This document shows positions 43,497 through 53,135 of a DNA stretch of 64,000 nt, piece after piece. The notes under the pieces were generated by a model that was not told where the DNA came from, did no database searches, and was given only the letters and a program-made list of their open reading frames with translations. A program made the position numbers and the translations under genes. Origin of the DNA: DASQDN01 sp963825845 (GTDB lineage Bacteria > Acidobacteriota > Terriglobia > Bryobacterales > Bryobacteraceae); contig CAWGVL010000059.1 in NCBI GenBank assembly GCA_963825845.1, positions 1 through 64,000 on the forward strand. Reading direction: 5' to 3'. Numbering within the stretch: position 1 is the stretch's first letter; the number at the start of each line of letters is the position of its first letter.

Positions 43497-44852
43497 ATGG
43501 AACGTGGTGTTCGCGATTATTCCGCGACTTCAAACAGCCGCGAGTCGTCCATCGGAAAGGCAACGCTGCGCGCTGTCAGCCGACGACTGATCCCGTTTCT
43601 GTTCGTCCTCTATGTGGTTTCGTTCTTGGACCGAGTGAATGTTGGGTTCGCCGCGCTGGAGATGAATCGCGATGTCGGTCTGAGTTCTGCAGTGTTCGGG
43701 TTTGGCGCCGGGATCTTCTTCGTCGGCTATTCGATTTTCGAAATCCCAAGCAACCTGATACTCGCCCGTATGGGCGCTCGGCTCTGGATCGCACGAATCA
43801 TGATCACATGGGGACTCCTTGCGTCGGGCATGATGTTCGTACAAGGTCCGATTACCTTCTATGTGCTCCGGTTTCTTCTCGGTGTTGCCGAAGCCGGCTT
43901 CTTTCCAGGCATCATTTTCTATCTCAGCCAATGGTTTCCTTCCGAGGCGCGGGCCCGCTCCGTCGCGCGATTCATGACAGCAATTCCCGTATCGGGGATG
44001 ATTGGCGGACCTATCTCTGGCGCCCTCCTCGGCCTCAATGGCTGGCAGGGGCTCACGGGTTGGCAGTGGCTCTTTCTTCTCGAAGGCCTACCGGCCGTCG
44101 TTCTCGGCGTCGTCGTTTTGTTTCACTTACCCGATACTCCGCAAGTAGCGGCTTGGCTGCAACCAGAACAACGCAAGTGGCTCGTGGATCGACTAGCCAT
44201 CGAACGGGCACGATGTATTGAGCATCATGACTTCAGCGTTCTTCGAGCGCTATCGAGCAAAGTGGTGTGGCAGATGGGTCTGCTTGTATTTCTGAGTATC
44301 TCGTTTGGCCAATATGCGCTCAGCCTATGGCTACCGCAAATGGTGAGCGGCTTTTCAGGTTTGAGTAACCTTCAAGTCGGTTTCATCTCCGCGATACCTA
44401 ACCTCGTAGCCGTAATTGCCATGGTGATCGTTGCGGCGCACTCAGACCGAACCGGGGAGCGGTGTTTGCATATCGCCGCCGCCTCCGCCATCGCCGCTGT
44501 CGGATTTCTCGGGTGCGCCCTCGTGCAATCACCGGCAGCTTCGGTCATCTTCCTGTCGATCGCGGCAGCAGGTCTACTGAGTGCGCACGGACCCTTCTGG
44601 CCATTACCCTCGAAGTTCTTGTCGGGCGCTGCCGCTGCGGGCGGAATCGCACTGATTAATTCCCTCGCAAATCTGAGTGGCTTTGCCGGACCTTACGCAA
44701 TCGGTCTACTCAACGATGCAAGTGGCAATTTCCAAAGTGGATTCTTCTTGTTGGCTTTGGCGCCGCTGGCCGGTGCAGTTCTTGCGTTACGGTTGCGAAA
44801 CGCCGCGGTCCTACGGGATTCGATAGAAGGCGGAGCACGGTCGATCGAATGA
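43497..44852 (+). CDS. MFS transporter, ACS family
   Basis: 451 residues and about 12 membrane helices. The ACS signature in helix 1 and loop 2-3 is clear (PFLFVLYVVSFLDRVNVGFAALEMNRDVGL, FFVGYSIFEIPSNLILARMGARLWIARIMITWG, GVAEAGFFPGIIFYLSQWFPSEARARSVARF). It belongs with tartrate, phthalate or glucarate symporters rather than with the ExuT-like one at 6.3 kb. The ATG at 43497 has a GGAGGGTTGAGCC ribosome region just upstream. Substrate not assignable. A DHA2-type exporter gene follows 60-80 bases downstream, possibly co-transcribed. Confidence 0.88.
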   Translation: MERGVRDYSATSNSRESSIGKATLRAVSRRLIPFLFVLYVVSFLDRVNVGFAALEMNRDVGLSSAVFGFGAGIFFVGYSIFEIPSNLILARMGARLWIARIMITWGLLASGMMFVQGPITFYVLRFLLGVAEAGFFPGIIFYLSQWFPSEARARSVARFMTAIPVSGMIGGPISGALLGLNGWQGLTGWQWLFLLEGLPAVVLGVVVLFHLPDTPQVAAWLQPEQRKWLVDRLAIERARCIEHHDFSVLRALSSKVVWQMGLLVFLSISFGQYALSLWLPQMVSGFSGLSNLQVGFISAIPNLVAVIAMVIVAAHSDRTGERCLHIAAASAIAAVGFLGCALVQSPAASVIFLSIAAAGLLSAHGPFWPLPSKFLSGAAAAGGIALINSLANLSGFAGPYAIGLLNDASGNFQSGFFLLALAPLAGAVLALRLRNAAVLRDSIEGGARSIE

Positions 44853-44931
44853 CCACCGCTCGTTTCGAAGAAACTGACGAGTTCCTGCCGCAGCCCCATT
44901 TGTCCTAGGCGTGTTCCGCAGACAATGGACT

Positions 44932-46470
44932 ATGGCCAGCATGGGCAAGCCACCCTGCGATGAAGCTTCGATTCTTGCCGGTTCGTGCAAGCAGACTGCG
45001 ATAACACAACAAGGTCCTTGGATCTTAGCCGCGACCATACTCGGTTCGAGTATGGCGTTTATCGACGGCACAGTCGTGAACGTGGCGTTGCCCGCGTTGC
45101 AGTCATCGCTTCATGCGAGCATGGCGGAGGTCCAATGGGTTGTCGAGTCTTACGCGCTCTTCCTGGCAGCATTGCTCCTCCTGGGCGGGTCTTTGGGAGA
45201 CATCTACGGACGCCGAAAGATGTTCGTCGCCGGTGTTGTGCTTTTCACCGCTGCCTCGGCTTGGTGCGGGCTTGCGTCCAACATTCGTGAGCTCATTATG
45301 GCCAGAGGGCTGCAAGGAATAGGCGGAGCGCTGCTTGTTCCCGGCAGCCTGGCTCTGATCAGCGTCAGCTTTTCGCCACAGCAGCGTGGTCGAGCTATCG
45401 GTACGTGGTCGGGTTTCACTTCTATCACCGCGGCCATCGGTCCCGTTCTGGGAGGGTGGCTGACTGAACACGCTTCGTGGCGATGGGTGTTTTTCATAAA
45501 CCTTCCGCTGGGGTTGGTTGTCGCGGTGCTAACTCTGTCGAAAGTCCCGGAGAGCAGAGCTGGCGAGCATAGCCCACAAGTCGACTGGCTCGGAGGCCTG
45601 TTGGCTGCACTCGGTTTCGGCGGCATCGTCTTTGCTCTGATCGAGTCGGAGCCGGCAGCGGGCGTAGCCGGCGGTATCGCCCTGATTGCGCTGCTGTCCC
45701 GGGAGGCACGCTCACCGTCACCGCTGGTTCCGCTGCATCTGTTCCGTTCCCGCGATTTTAGCGGCGCGAACCTACTCACATTTTCTCTGTACGCCGCGTT
45801 GAGCGGTGTTCTCTTCTTTTTTCCGCTCGATTTGATACAGGTGCAAGGATATTCTCCGACCGAGGCGGGGGCGGCTCTGCTGCCTTTCATTTTGTTGATG
45901 TTCTTGCTTTCGCGCTGGTCTGGCGGACTCATTGATCGATATGGGTCCAAGGCTCCGCTGGTGATCGGTCCTCTCATTGCAGCCGCCGGTTTCGGGCTAT
46001 TCGCAAGACCGGGTATCGGTGGTCCTTACCTGACGACATTTTTCCCTGCAGTGGTAGTGCTGGGGCTCGGAATGGCGATCAGCGTCGCCCCGCTAACCAC
46101 AACCGTGATGAGCGCTGTAGATCAAAGCTATGCCGGCGTGGCCTCCGGCATCAACAACGCTATCTCGCGGATCGCCGGTTTGCTGGCTGTGGCAGCCTTC
46201 GGAGCTTTGCTCAATGGAGTTTTCCAGAGCGCTCTGGACCGACGCCTGGAGAGCCTCGCCCTGCCACCTCCGGTGCGGACACAAATCGAGGCGCAGCGAT
46301 CCAAGCTGGCTGCGGCGGAAACGGCGGACGCGCGCGGACGTGAAGCGATCGACGAATCCTTTGTGACGGGATATCGCACCGTATTGTGGGTGGCGGCGGG
46401 ACTGGCGCTCGCCAGTTCCCTGACGGCAGCCGCGCTGATCGGAAGCGACGGGCAATCAAAACACCGATAA
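44932..46470 (+). CDS. MFS multidrug exporter, DHA2 family (14 helices)
   Basis: 512 residues from the ATG at 44932; a GTG at 44911 in the same frame would add seven residues. It has the drug:H+ antiporter-2 pattern: ILGSSMAFIDGTVVNVALPALQSSL in helix 1, GGSLGDIYGRRKMFVAG in loop 2-3 and the antiporter motif C (LGPVLGGWLTEH-like, here GPVLGGWLTEHASWRWVF). About 14 helices are expected. Such proteins export drugs, dyes or metabolites with proton influx. No TetR or MarR regulator is adjacent. Confidence 0.88.
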   Translation: MASMGKPPCDEASILAGSCKQTAITQQGPWILAATILGSSMAFIDGTVVNVALPALQSSLHASMAEVQWVVESYALFLAALLLLGGSLGDIYGRRKMFVAGVVLFTAASAWCGLASNIRELIMARGLQGIGGALLVPGSLALISVSFSPQQRGRAIGTWSGFTSITAAIGPVLGGWLTEHASWRWVFFINLPLGLVVAVLTLSKVPESRAGEHSPQVDWLGGLLAALGFGGIVFALIESEPAAGVAGGIALIALLSREARSPSPLVPLHLFRSRDFSGANLLTFSLYAALSGVLFFFPLDLIQVQGYSPTEAGAALLPFILLMFLLSRWSGGLIDRYGSKAPLVIGPLIAAAGFGLFARPGIGGPYLTTFFPAVVVLGLGMAISVAPLTTTVMSAVDQSYAGVASGINNAISRIAGLLAVAAFGALLNGVFQSALDRRLESLALPPPVRTQIEAQRSKLAAAETADARGREAIDESFVTGYRTVLWVAAGLALASSLTAAALIGSDGQSKHR

Positions 46471-46849
46471 CTGCAGGCGGAAAGAAGCGAACGTTCGTCT
46501 CGCTGAGCCCCTGTTGCCTAACGCGCTACCCGTTGCGGTCTTCTCTGACCCGTTTTCTGTACGCGTCCAGCATCGATTGCGGACCCCTTCCCCGCCGTGG
46601 TGAGCATGCGATGCACGTCTCTCGGCCGTTTGTTTACGCCCTTTTACTTTGCATGTCCCTCGCTAAGCCGGATGATGGGAACCCGTGATGCGGCTTGTAA
46701 GCCTGTGCGGCATACCGAAACGATGCGCCTACAAAGTGACCACACCGGTGATAGGCCGGTCATTTCTGCCGGTGTGGATTGAATTCCGAAGAAATTCACT
46801 GGAACGACCCTGGCTGTTTTGCTATTATCACGCAACGGTCTAATGGAGG
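46471..46849. other. 379-base gap without a supported gene; one 9-bp inverted repeat
   Basis: I see no convincing coding region. A short frame from the ATG at 46610 encodes MHVSRPFVYALLLCMSLAKP and stops within 25 codons, which is too short to support. CCACACCGG (46740-46748) and CCGGTGTGG (46769-46777) form a perfect 9-bp inverted repeat about 100 bases before the histidine kinase start. It has no T tract and could be an operator or an mRNA leader structure. Confidence 0.6.
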
Positions 46850-48781
46850 ATGGCGTCCGCAATGCCGTCGGATTCTTCGCGAGATTCGGGAACGCGAGCC
46901 AGCCAAAATGAACGGAAATGGCACGTGCGAGCAGCCCAGATTCGTCTGCTCTACGACAATGCAAACAGTGGCATCGCGGTCACACTGCTTGCGGCTCCGG
47001 CGTTGGCCTACTTCCAATCCTTTGTTGTTCCACATCGGATTCTCCTCATTTGGCTGGCGTACATGTTGCTGGTCTCAGGGGGGAGATTCTTATTGTCACG
47101 CCGCCACCGGCAATTCTCCCAGGAAGCAAAGGGGATTCCAGCGTGGGGAGCCGCCTTCGCGATCGGCGCGGGACTCGCAGGGGCAGGATGGGGAGCCGCC
47201 GGCATGCTCCTCTACCCGGAAGAAGAGATCCGAAATCAAATGTTCCTGGTGTTCGTACTCGGGGGCATGATGCTGGGTGGCGCTTCACTGCTGGCAGCCA
47301 GACCGGAGGCGTTCCTTGCGTTTCTTATCCCGACCGGTGTCATGCCCGCGTTACGGCTCGCCGCCGGGGGAGATAAAGTTCACCTCGCGATGGGGCTCCT
47401 CGCAACGCTATTCACTGTCACCACGATCCTTACTACTTGGCGTTTCTTTCGCTCAATCGAGTCTTCGCTGACGCTGCAATTTCAAAACCAAGATCTTGTG
47501 AAGGACCTGCAGATTGCCAACAGCTGGGCTGAAGCCCTGAATCAGCAGTTAGAACTTCGGGTGCGAGAGCGTACGACGGAATTGCAGCAGTCCAACGCGC
47601 GCCTGCGGGCTGAGATTGAATATCGTGAACAGATGGAGGAAGAATTACTGCGGGTGCGCAATCTCGAATCGCTGGGCGTGTTGGCCGGCGGTATCGCTCA
47701 CGATTTCAACAACTTCCTTACTATCGTCCAAGGAAATATTGAGCTAGCTAAGATGCAACTCAGTTCGGATTCCGACGTTCAGGAGATCCTCGAAGACAGT
47801 GCGGCCGCTTGTCAGCGAGCCGCACTCTTGTCATCTCAGCTACTCACATTTGCCAAGGGTGGCGCTCCCGTCCGGCGTGTCGTTTCAATCGCCAAATTGA
47901 TCCTGGATGCGGTTCACCTCGCACGCGCGGGTTCTCCTATCAGCATCGATGTAGAGATCGCTGAGGATCTCTGGTCGGCCGAAGTTGATGCCGGCCAAAT
48001 CAGTCAGGTTCTCCATAATCTGCTCCTTAATGCAAAGCAGGCGATGCCTGAAGGTGGAATCGTCGAAGTTCGCGCAGACAATATAGCCTCGCGCGATGAT
48101 AGTCAACCAGGCTCTGGCGCGCGCATCAGAATGTCGATCCGCGACTATGGCCCTGGCATTCCCGCCGAATCCCTCTCCCGAATATTTGACCCTTACTTCA
48201 CGACCAAGCAGGGCGGCAGCGGTCTGGGATTGGCCACAACGTACGCCATTGTTACTAAACACGGCGGCCACATTTCTGCTCATTCGAAATATGGCGAAGG
48301 CACTGAGTTCGTCATAGTTTTGCCTGCTTCCCCGGAAGGTCCGGCCTCCGAGTCTCCGGTCGTGGCGCCGCTGCGCAAGGGCACAGGCCGACTACTGGTG
48401 ATGGATGATGAGGAGGCGCTCCGGACGCTGCTGGACCGCAGCCTCACGAATCTGGGTTACGAAGTACAGTGCGCCCAGGACGGAGCTGAGGCAATCGCAT
48501 TGTATGAATCCGCAAAGGCCTCCGGACATGTTTTCGATGCGGTCTTGTTAGACGTGACCGTAAGCGGCGGCATGGGCGGAGTGGAAACCGCTGCGAAATT
48601 GAAGGAACTCGATCCTTCCGTCAAGCTGGTCGTTTCAAGCGGTTATTCCGATGGGTCGATCATGTCGCGATTCCGCGACTACGGCTTCGACGATATTATT
48701 CCAAAGCCCTGGCACGCAGCCCAACTCAGTGAGGTGTTCCAAAGGCTGCTCATGCGCGCCCCCGAACGAAAGACGACCTGA
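46850..48781 (+). CDS. Membrane hybrid sensor histidine kinase with C-terminal receiver
   Basis: 643 residues. Residues ~40-200 carry about six hydrophobic helices (SGIAVTLLAAPALAYF, FAIGAGLAGAGWGAAGML, VFVLGGMMLGGASLLAA) of no recognised sensor family. Residues ~205-265 are a coiled coil, then the kinase follows: H-box GGIAHDFNNFLT (His ~284), N-box QVLHNLLLNAKQAMPEGG, G1 DYGPGIP, G2 GGSGLGLATTYAI. The receiver domain (RLLVMDDEEALRTLL, phospho-Asp in AVLLDVTVSGGMGG, Lys in IIPKPW) is last. H-box HDFNN places it in the NtrB-like/HWE-unrelated group with receiver-mediated relay. No response regulator with an output domain is adjacent, so the signal target is elsewhere. A GGAGG site directly precedes the ATG at 46850, so the ATG at 46862 is an alternative start. 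Confidence 0.9.
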   Translation: MASAMPSDSSRDSGTRASQNERKWHVRAAQIRLLYDNANSGIAVTLLAAPALAYFQSFVVPHRILLIWLAYMLLVSGGRFLLSRRHRQFSQEAKGIPAWGAAFAIGAGLAGAGWGAAGMLLYPEEEIRNQMFLVFVLGGMMLGGASLLAARPEAFLAFLIPTGVMPALRLAAGGDKVHLAMGLLATLFTVTTILTTWRFFRSIESSLTLQFQNQDLVKDLQIANSWAEALNQQLELRVRERTTELQQSNARLRAEIEYREQMEEELLRVRNLESLGVLAGGIAHDFNNFLTIVQGNIELAKMQLSSDSDVQEILEDSAAACQRAALLSSQLLTFAKGGAPVRRVVSIAKLILDAVHLARAGSPISIDVEIAEDLWSAEVDAGQISQVLHNLLLNAKQAMPEGGIVEVRADNIASRDDSQPGSGARIRMSIRDYGPGIPAESLSRIFDPYFTTKQGGSGLGLATTYAIVTKHGGHISAHSKYGEGTEFVIVLPASPEGPASESPVVAPLRKGTGRLLVMDDEEALRTLLDRSLTNLGYEVQCAQDGAEAIALYESAKASGHVFDAVLLDVTVSGGMGGVETAAKLKELDPSVKLVVSSGYSDGSIMSRFRDYGFDDIIPKPWHAAQLSEVFQRLLMRAPERKTT

Positions 48782-48856
48782 TTTCCGGTGTCGTTCGCGC
48801 CCTTCACAACGTGCCAGAGGCCGAGGGCCGCTAAAGGAGTATAGACCGACCTCGAA

Positions 48857-49105
48857 TCAGTGTGACCGGTCGACGGCACTCCAGATCTTCGGCGGTTCGC
48901 CCGGAACGGGCCTCGTCTCCAGCGGCTCTGGTTCTTTGGCAGGGTTTGGCAGGAACACCGTCTCGCCCTGCTTACTGGCTCTGCCTTTCCCCTTCAGCCT
49001 TTCCGCTAAAGCGCTCCAACATTCGGAGCAGATGTCGTACTCCTTGCCTTCAATTTCCTTTTGCAGGCAGTCCTTCGCTTGGCCGCAGAGATCGCAAATG
49101 ATCAT
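48857..49105 (-). CDS. Small zinc-ribbon protein of unknown function
   Basis: 82 residues. Two Cys pairs, CDLC (residues 4-7) and CSEC (26-29), sit about 20 residues apart, a pattern expected to bind one zinc ion. The intervening QAKDCLQKEIEGKEYDI adds another Cys. The C-terminal half is Pro/Glu-rich and probably disordered. No family name is known to me. It converges on the histidine kinase gene (76-base gap); a GGAGG-like site (GGCGACC is weaker, CCAGGAGGCGACC) precedes the ATG at 49105. Confidence 0.7.
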   Translation of the reverse strand: MIICDLCGQAKDCLQKEIEGKEYDICSECWSALAERLKGKGRASKQGETVFLPNPAKEPEPLETRPVPGEPPKIWSAVDRSH

Positions 49106-49272
49106 TGGTCGCCTCCTGGCATGATATTTGAATCACTCTGACAAGCATCATCGCAGAACCATGCTGAGATCGAGGGCGGGTGACACGATCTGTGCCGCGT
49201 TTGCCGCGTTGGGTGATATCTTAGTTCGGAAATGTGCATGACGAATATACGCCCGGTCGGCGGGAGCCTGTT

Positions 49273-49851
49273 ATGAAATCGATGCTTACATCTCTGATGG
49301 TCGCCCTAGGTTCGATAGCGACTGCTGCTGATGTCCCATCAATAGAGGTCCAGATAGCTGGGGCCGTTTTGGCGGCCCCGGCTGAAATGCGAGCAGGCGC
49401 TGCTGTGCTCGGGTTTGACACCCAGGGTAAACGGGTGCAGATTCGCGAAGGCAAGAACGAACTTATCTGTCTTGCCGCGGATCCTTCGAAAGCTACCTTT
49501 GAAGTTGACTGCTATCACAAAGATCTGGAACCATTCATGGCGCGCGGTCGCGAACTCGTGGCAGAAAAGGTAACGGGAGCGAAGCGCAATGAGATCCGGT
49601 TCAAGGAAGTGGAGGAAGGCAAGGTCCCAATGCCGAAGGAGCCACGCACGCTGTATGTGCTGACTGGGAAAAGCTTCGACGCAACAACCGGCAAGGTCGA
49701 GAACTCATACCTTCGCTGGGTCATCTACGTGCCTTTCGCTACGCCCCAATCCACTGGATTGTCCACCAAAGGTAGCGAGGGCGCGCCGTGGCTTATGTCA
49801 CCGGGAACGGCAGGCGCACATATCATGATCAATCCTCCGAAGCCTAAATAG
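49273..49851 (+). CDS. Secreted protein of unknown function
   Basis: 192 residues. The ATG at 49273 begins a signal peptide (MKSMLTSLMVALGSIATAAD) and has a GGCGGGAG site about 9 bases upstream, so I prefer it to the ATG 13 codons earlier. The mature part is mixed beta/charged sequence with two Cys (LICLAADPSKATFEVDCYH) that may pair, and a C-terminal GSEGAPWLMSPGTAGAHIMINPP block that resembles many acidobacterial secreted hypothetical proteins. I know no function. It converges on the ADOP gene. Confidence 0.75.
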   Translation: MKSMLTSLMVALGSIATAADVPSIEVQIAGAVLAAPAEMRAGAAVLGFDTQGKRVQIREGKNELICLAADPSKATFEVDCYHKDLEPFMARGRELVAEKVTGAKRNEIRFKEVEEGKVPMPKEPRTLYVLTGKSFDATTGKVENSYLRWVIYVPFATPQSTGLSTKGSEGAPWLMSPGTAGAHIMINPPKPK

Positions 49852-49875
49852 CGTGGATGTTGTTGGGTTAATTCT

Positions 49876-52306
49876 TTACTCGGTCCGCAATGCTTCAACA
49901 GGCTGAACGCGGCTTGCACGGTAACCTGGAATGCTGCACGCAATTAGAGCCACGACCGCGAGCAGCAGGGCGACGGCGAAAAAAGTCAGCGGATCAGCCG
50001 GGCTCACGCCGTAGATGAGTGCCGTCAATACGTCTCCGAGCACGTATGCTCCAAACGTGCCGAGAGCGAGACCGAGCACGGTCGGACGCATCCCTTCCAC
50101 GACAACGAGACGGAGCACGTCCCTCGTGCTCGCGCCGAGTGCAATGCGGACACCGATCTCGCGCACGCGGCTGCGTACGGTGTACGAAAGAATGCTGTAA
50201 ATGCCGACAGACGCCAGCACGAACGCAAGCGCCGCGAGCGTCGCAAACAGCCACATACTGAAGCGATGTTGCGAGAGGCTGGTTGCAATTACTTCATCCA
50301 TAGTTCGGATTCTGCGTATGGCGAGTTCGGGATCCATCCGCGCGAGAACGTTGGTTATCGCCGGACCAAGGCTAGTCACGCCCTGATCGCCGCGGACCAC
50401 TACAGCAATCAGATTTTCCTCATCCTGACGAATCGGGATATACAGCATCGCGACTGGCTCCAAAACTTTTAGTCCACGTTCCTTGATATCGCCGACGACA
50501 CCGACAACCTCACGGACCGTTTCAGGTGTAAACGATATGCGGAAACGTTTTCCAAGCGGATCTTCTCCGGGCCAGAACAACTCCGCCATGGATTGGCTGA
50601 TGACCGCGACCGATTTTTCGTTTGATGTGTCTGCGAGAGTGAAGTCCCTGCCGGACTGCAAGGGGATGCCGAGCGTATGGAAGTAATTCGGCGTTGCCCG
50701 CCGCACGGACACGTTGCGCTGGAGAGCGAAGACCTCGAGCGGACGACCTTCAACAGCGATGGGCTGTTCGGACCCGCCGCCCTCGATAGGTAGACTATCG
50801 ATCGCGGCAGCCGATTGAACACCTGGGAGTGCCGCCACCCGTGGGAGGAACTCGTCGTAAAGGCGGCTGCGTTGCGCCTTCCCTGAGGATCTCGGAATCG
50901 GCATGCTTATGGTTAGGATGTTGGCCGGCCTGAAACCGGGGTCCGTCGCCCGCAGCGCCCATAGGCTGCGAATCATCAGTCCAGCCCCAATCAGAAGAAT
51001 GACTGAGAGCGCCATCTCGACAACGATGAGCGCCCTGCGTGTGTCTCGGCCGCCCGAGTAGCTATCCGTTTTTCCGACGCCTTGTTTCAGCGAATCGTTG
51101 AGATCGCCGCGCATCAGTCTTGCACCGGCGATCAGGCCCGCCGCGAGTCCCGTGAGAACAGAGGCTACCAGCGTGAACGCAAGCACGCGGGCGTCGAGTT
51201 GCACCTCGGTAGCCCGAGGGAGTTGGTCCGCAAGCGCGCCCGTAACGAGCGCCTGCCCCGAGCCTGCGACGAGAAGTCCAAGCGCGCCGCCGGCAACCGC
51301 CAGCAATGTCGTTTCAATCAGCACGGGACGGAGCAGGTCTCGCTTGCTGGCCCCGAGTGCCGCGCGGATCGCGAGTTCCTTTCGTCGTGCGATCGTGCGG
51401 GCGAGTACAAGGTTGGCTGTGTTTGCGCATGAGATCAGGAGGACGAAACCAACGGCGCCGAGTAAGGTAAGGAGTGCCGGCCGGACATCGCCGACCAGGT
51501 CATCCCGCAAAGTAGTGACGATAGCACCCCATCCCTTGTTCTCCTCCGGGTAGTCGCGCGCAAGGCGATCTGATAGAACGTCCATTGCCGATTGAGCTTT
51601 CGCCACGCTCACGCCATCGCGCAGGCGGGCGACGACGAGCCAGTTGTGATTGCCACGTACAGCGCGATCCTGATCGGTCCAGGCGATGGGAACCCAACCC
51701 TGAGTAGACGCAGGAAACCAGGAGTTTACGCCGAAACCACGCCGGCATAATTCCGATGACCTTGTGGTTGCGGCCGTTCAGCTCGAGTTGCTGTCCAAGA
51801 GCGTTCTGCGGCGATCCGAAGTGACTCTGCGCGAATCCATGGCTCAGAACAATCACGCCATCGTGGCCGGGTTGGCACTCGGCAGCAGTGAACACGCGGC
51901 CGAGAGCGGGCTTCGTTCGCAGCACCGTAAAGAAGTCCGAATCGGAAAGGGTCACGATGAGCGACTGAGGCCTGCTACCCCCGCCGAGTTGCATTCCACG
52001 CCCACCGTAGACGGATATGGATTCGAAAACATCATTATGCTTCCGCCAATCGAGGTAGTTCGCAGCTGATACGGAGAAGCGCTTCAGTCCGGGAAATGCG
52101 GCCGGCGGTGGCACGTGCTCCACGGTGACGATGGCATCCGAGTCAGCAAAGGGAAGAGGCTTCAACAAGACAGCATCCACGACGCTGAAGATGGCTGTGT
52201 TCGCTCCAATGCCGAGCGTCAATATTGAAATTGCGGACAGTGTGAAGCCGGGATGCTTGCTGAGGCCGCGAACGGCGTGACCGAATGGTTTGAACAGATC
52301 GTTCAT
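49876..52306 (-). CDS. ADOP-type ABC permease (MacB/FtsX-like), one frameshift
   Basis: About 810 residues with duplicated FtsX/MacB modules, the layout of acidobacterial duplicated orphan permeases. First half: MNDLFKPFGHAVRGLSKHPGFTLSAISILTLGIGANTAIFSVVDAVLLKPLPF, periplasmic domain, then FVLLISCANTANLVLARTIARRKELAIRAALGASKRD. Second half: RRALIVVEMALSVILLIGAGLMIRSLWALRATDPGF, and the end YTVRSRVREIGVRIALGASTRDV ... RVQPVEALRTE. The frame breaks near 51740 between GIMPA and GFGVNSWFPAST; the gene is one base too long, so an extra T is likely. No ATPase is encoded beside it, as is normal for ADOPs. The cytoplasmic N-terminal domain many ADOPs carry before the first helix is absent here; a remnant of one lies at 52.9 kb. 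Divergent from padR. Confidence 0.88.
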
Positions 52307-52480
52307 GAATACTTCCGTTTAGGGATGTGTACGCACGTTACCCGCCAGCCAGGAGGTGCTGATACTGATGAGGATACGGTCCGTCGTGGAGGGGGGAGTG
52401 TCCGCGTTTGGGACGGTCCTGTCCGTCAGAGGAACTGCTTGCTCGGGCGCTCTCGGAGCCTGAACCTCTCAGCTTTCCTG

Positions 52481-52517
52481 TTGACCCCCTACAGGTACAT
52501 CCGATATTCTTCATGTA
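52481..52517 (+). promoter_or_regulatory. padR promoter with overlapping inverted-repeat operator
   Basis: A -35-like TTGACC (52481-52486), 16 bases, then GATATT (52503-52508) as -10. The inverted repeat TACAT-N12-ATGTA (52496-52517) straddles the -10 box. PadR regulators commonly bind ATGT/ACAT-type palindromes at their own promoter, so autorepression is likely. The PadR ATG follows 10 bases later, so the leader is very short. Confidence 0.55.
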
Positions 52518-52526
52518 GGTTACCTA

Positions 52527-52883
52527 ATGGGACAAGGTTCTGCGGACAGAACGGGTGTACTCCAGGGGACCCTGATTCTCCTGGTTCTGCGAACACTGGA
52601 AGCACTTGGGCCGCTTCACGGTTACGGCATTGCACGACGCATCGAACAGATCAGCAAAGACGTTCTGCAACTCAACCAAGGCACGCTCCATCCGGCTTTA
52701 TTACGAATGGAGGAGGGAGGCTGGATCGCTTCCAAGTGGGGCATGTCTGAAAGGAACCGTAAAGCGAAGTTTTATTCGATCACTCCAGCCGGGCGGAAAC
52801 GACTCGCCAAAGAAACCGAGGATTGGAGGCGTATTTCATCGACGATTGAACGCTTCCTGGACTTTGAACGGGCGTACAGATGA
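52527..52883 (+). CDS. PadR-family transcriptional repressor (ADOP-associated)
   Basis: 118 residues. The winged HTH is typical: VLQGTLILLVLRTLEALGPLHGYGIARRIEQIS, LNQGTLHPALLRMEEGGWIASKW, KFYSITPAGRKRLAKETEDWRR. This is the short PadR type that precedes ADOP permeases throughout Acidobacteria and senses unknown ligands. The divergent ADOP gene begins 220 bases away, and an ADOP N-terminal fragment lies 25 bases downstream. Its promoter carries a TACAT/ATGTA palindrome. Confidence 0.92.
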   Translation: MGQGSADRTGVLQGTLILLVLRTLEALGPLHGYGIARRIEQISKDVLQLNQGTLHPALLRMEEGGWIASKWGMSERNRKAKFYSITPAGRKRLAKETEDWRRISSTIERFLDFERAYR

Positions 52884-52908
52884 GGAATATGGATAAGTTG
52901 GGTCTAGT

Positions 52909-53106
52909 GTGTTTCTAGCTCGGCTGCGTCGCCCCTTCGAACAGAGACGGCTCGAACACGAACTGGAACATGAAGTCGCTTCCACCTCAAGACCCAGATT
53001 GAGGCAGCTATCTGAGTCGCTGATGCAGATTCCGTCCACTGGAGAGTCGCACTGCCGCGACGTCGCGACTCAAATACTGTTTCCGTATCTGAAGGCGGCG
53101 TTTTGA
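52909..53106 (+). pseudogene. Remnant of an ADOP N-terminal domain
   Basis: The first ~24 codons from a GTG at 52909 read FLARLRRPFEQRRLEHELEHEV, the pattern that begins the N-terminal cytoplasmic domain of many ADOP permeases placed right after padR. After that the reading loses similarity and stops at 53106 without any membrane helix. I read this as the stump of an ADOP gene that once followed padR in the same direction. Confidence 0.55.
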
Positions 53107-53135
53107 GGATAATGTTTTAGAAACAGGGAGGCTCA

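Noticed and set aside
46610..46688. Short frame MHVSRPFVYALLLCMSLAKP
   Set aside because: Only about 25 codons, no ribosome site or conservation visible; not supported as a gene.
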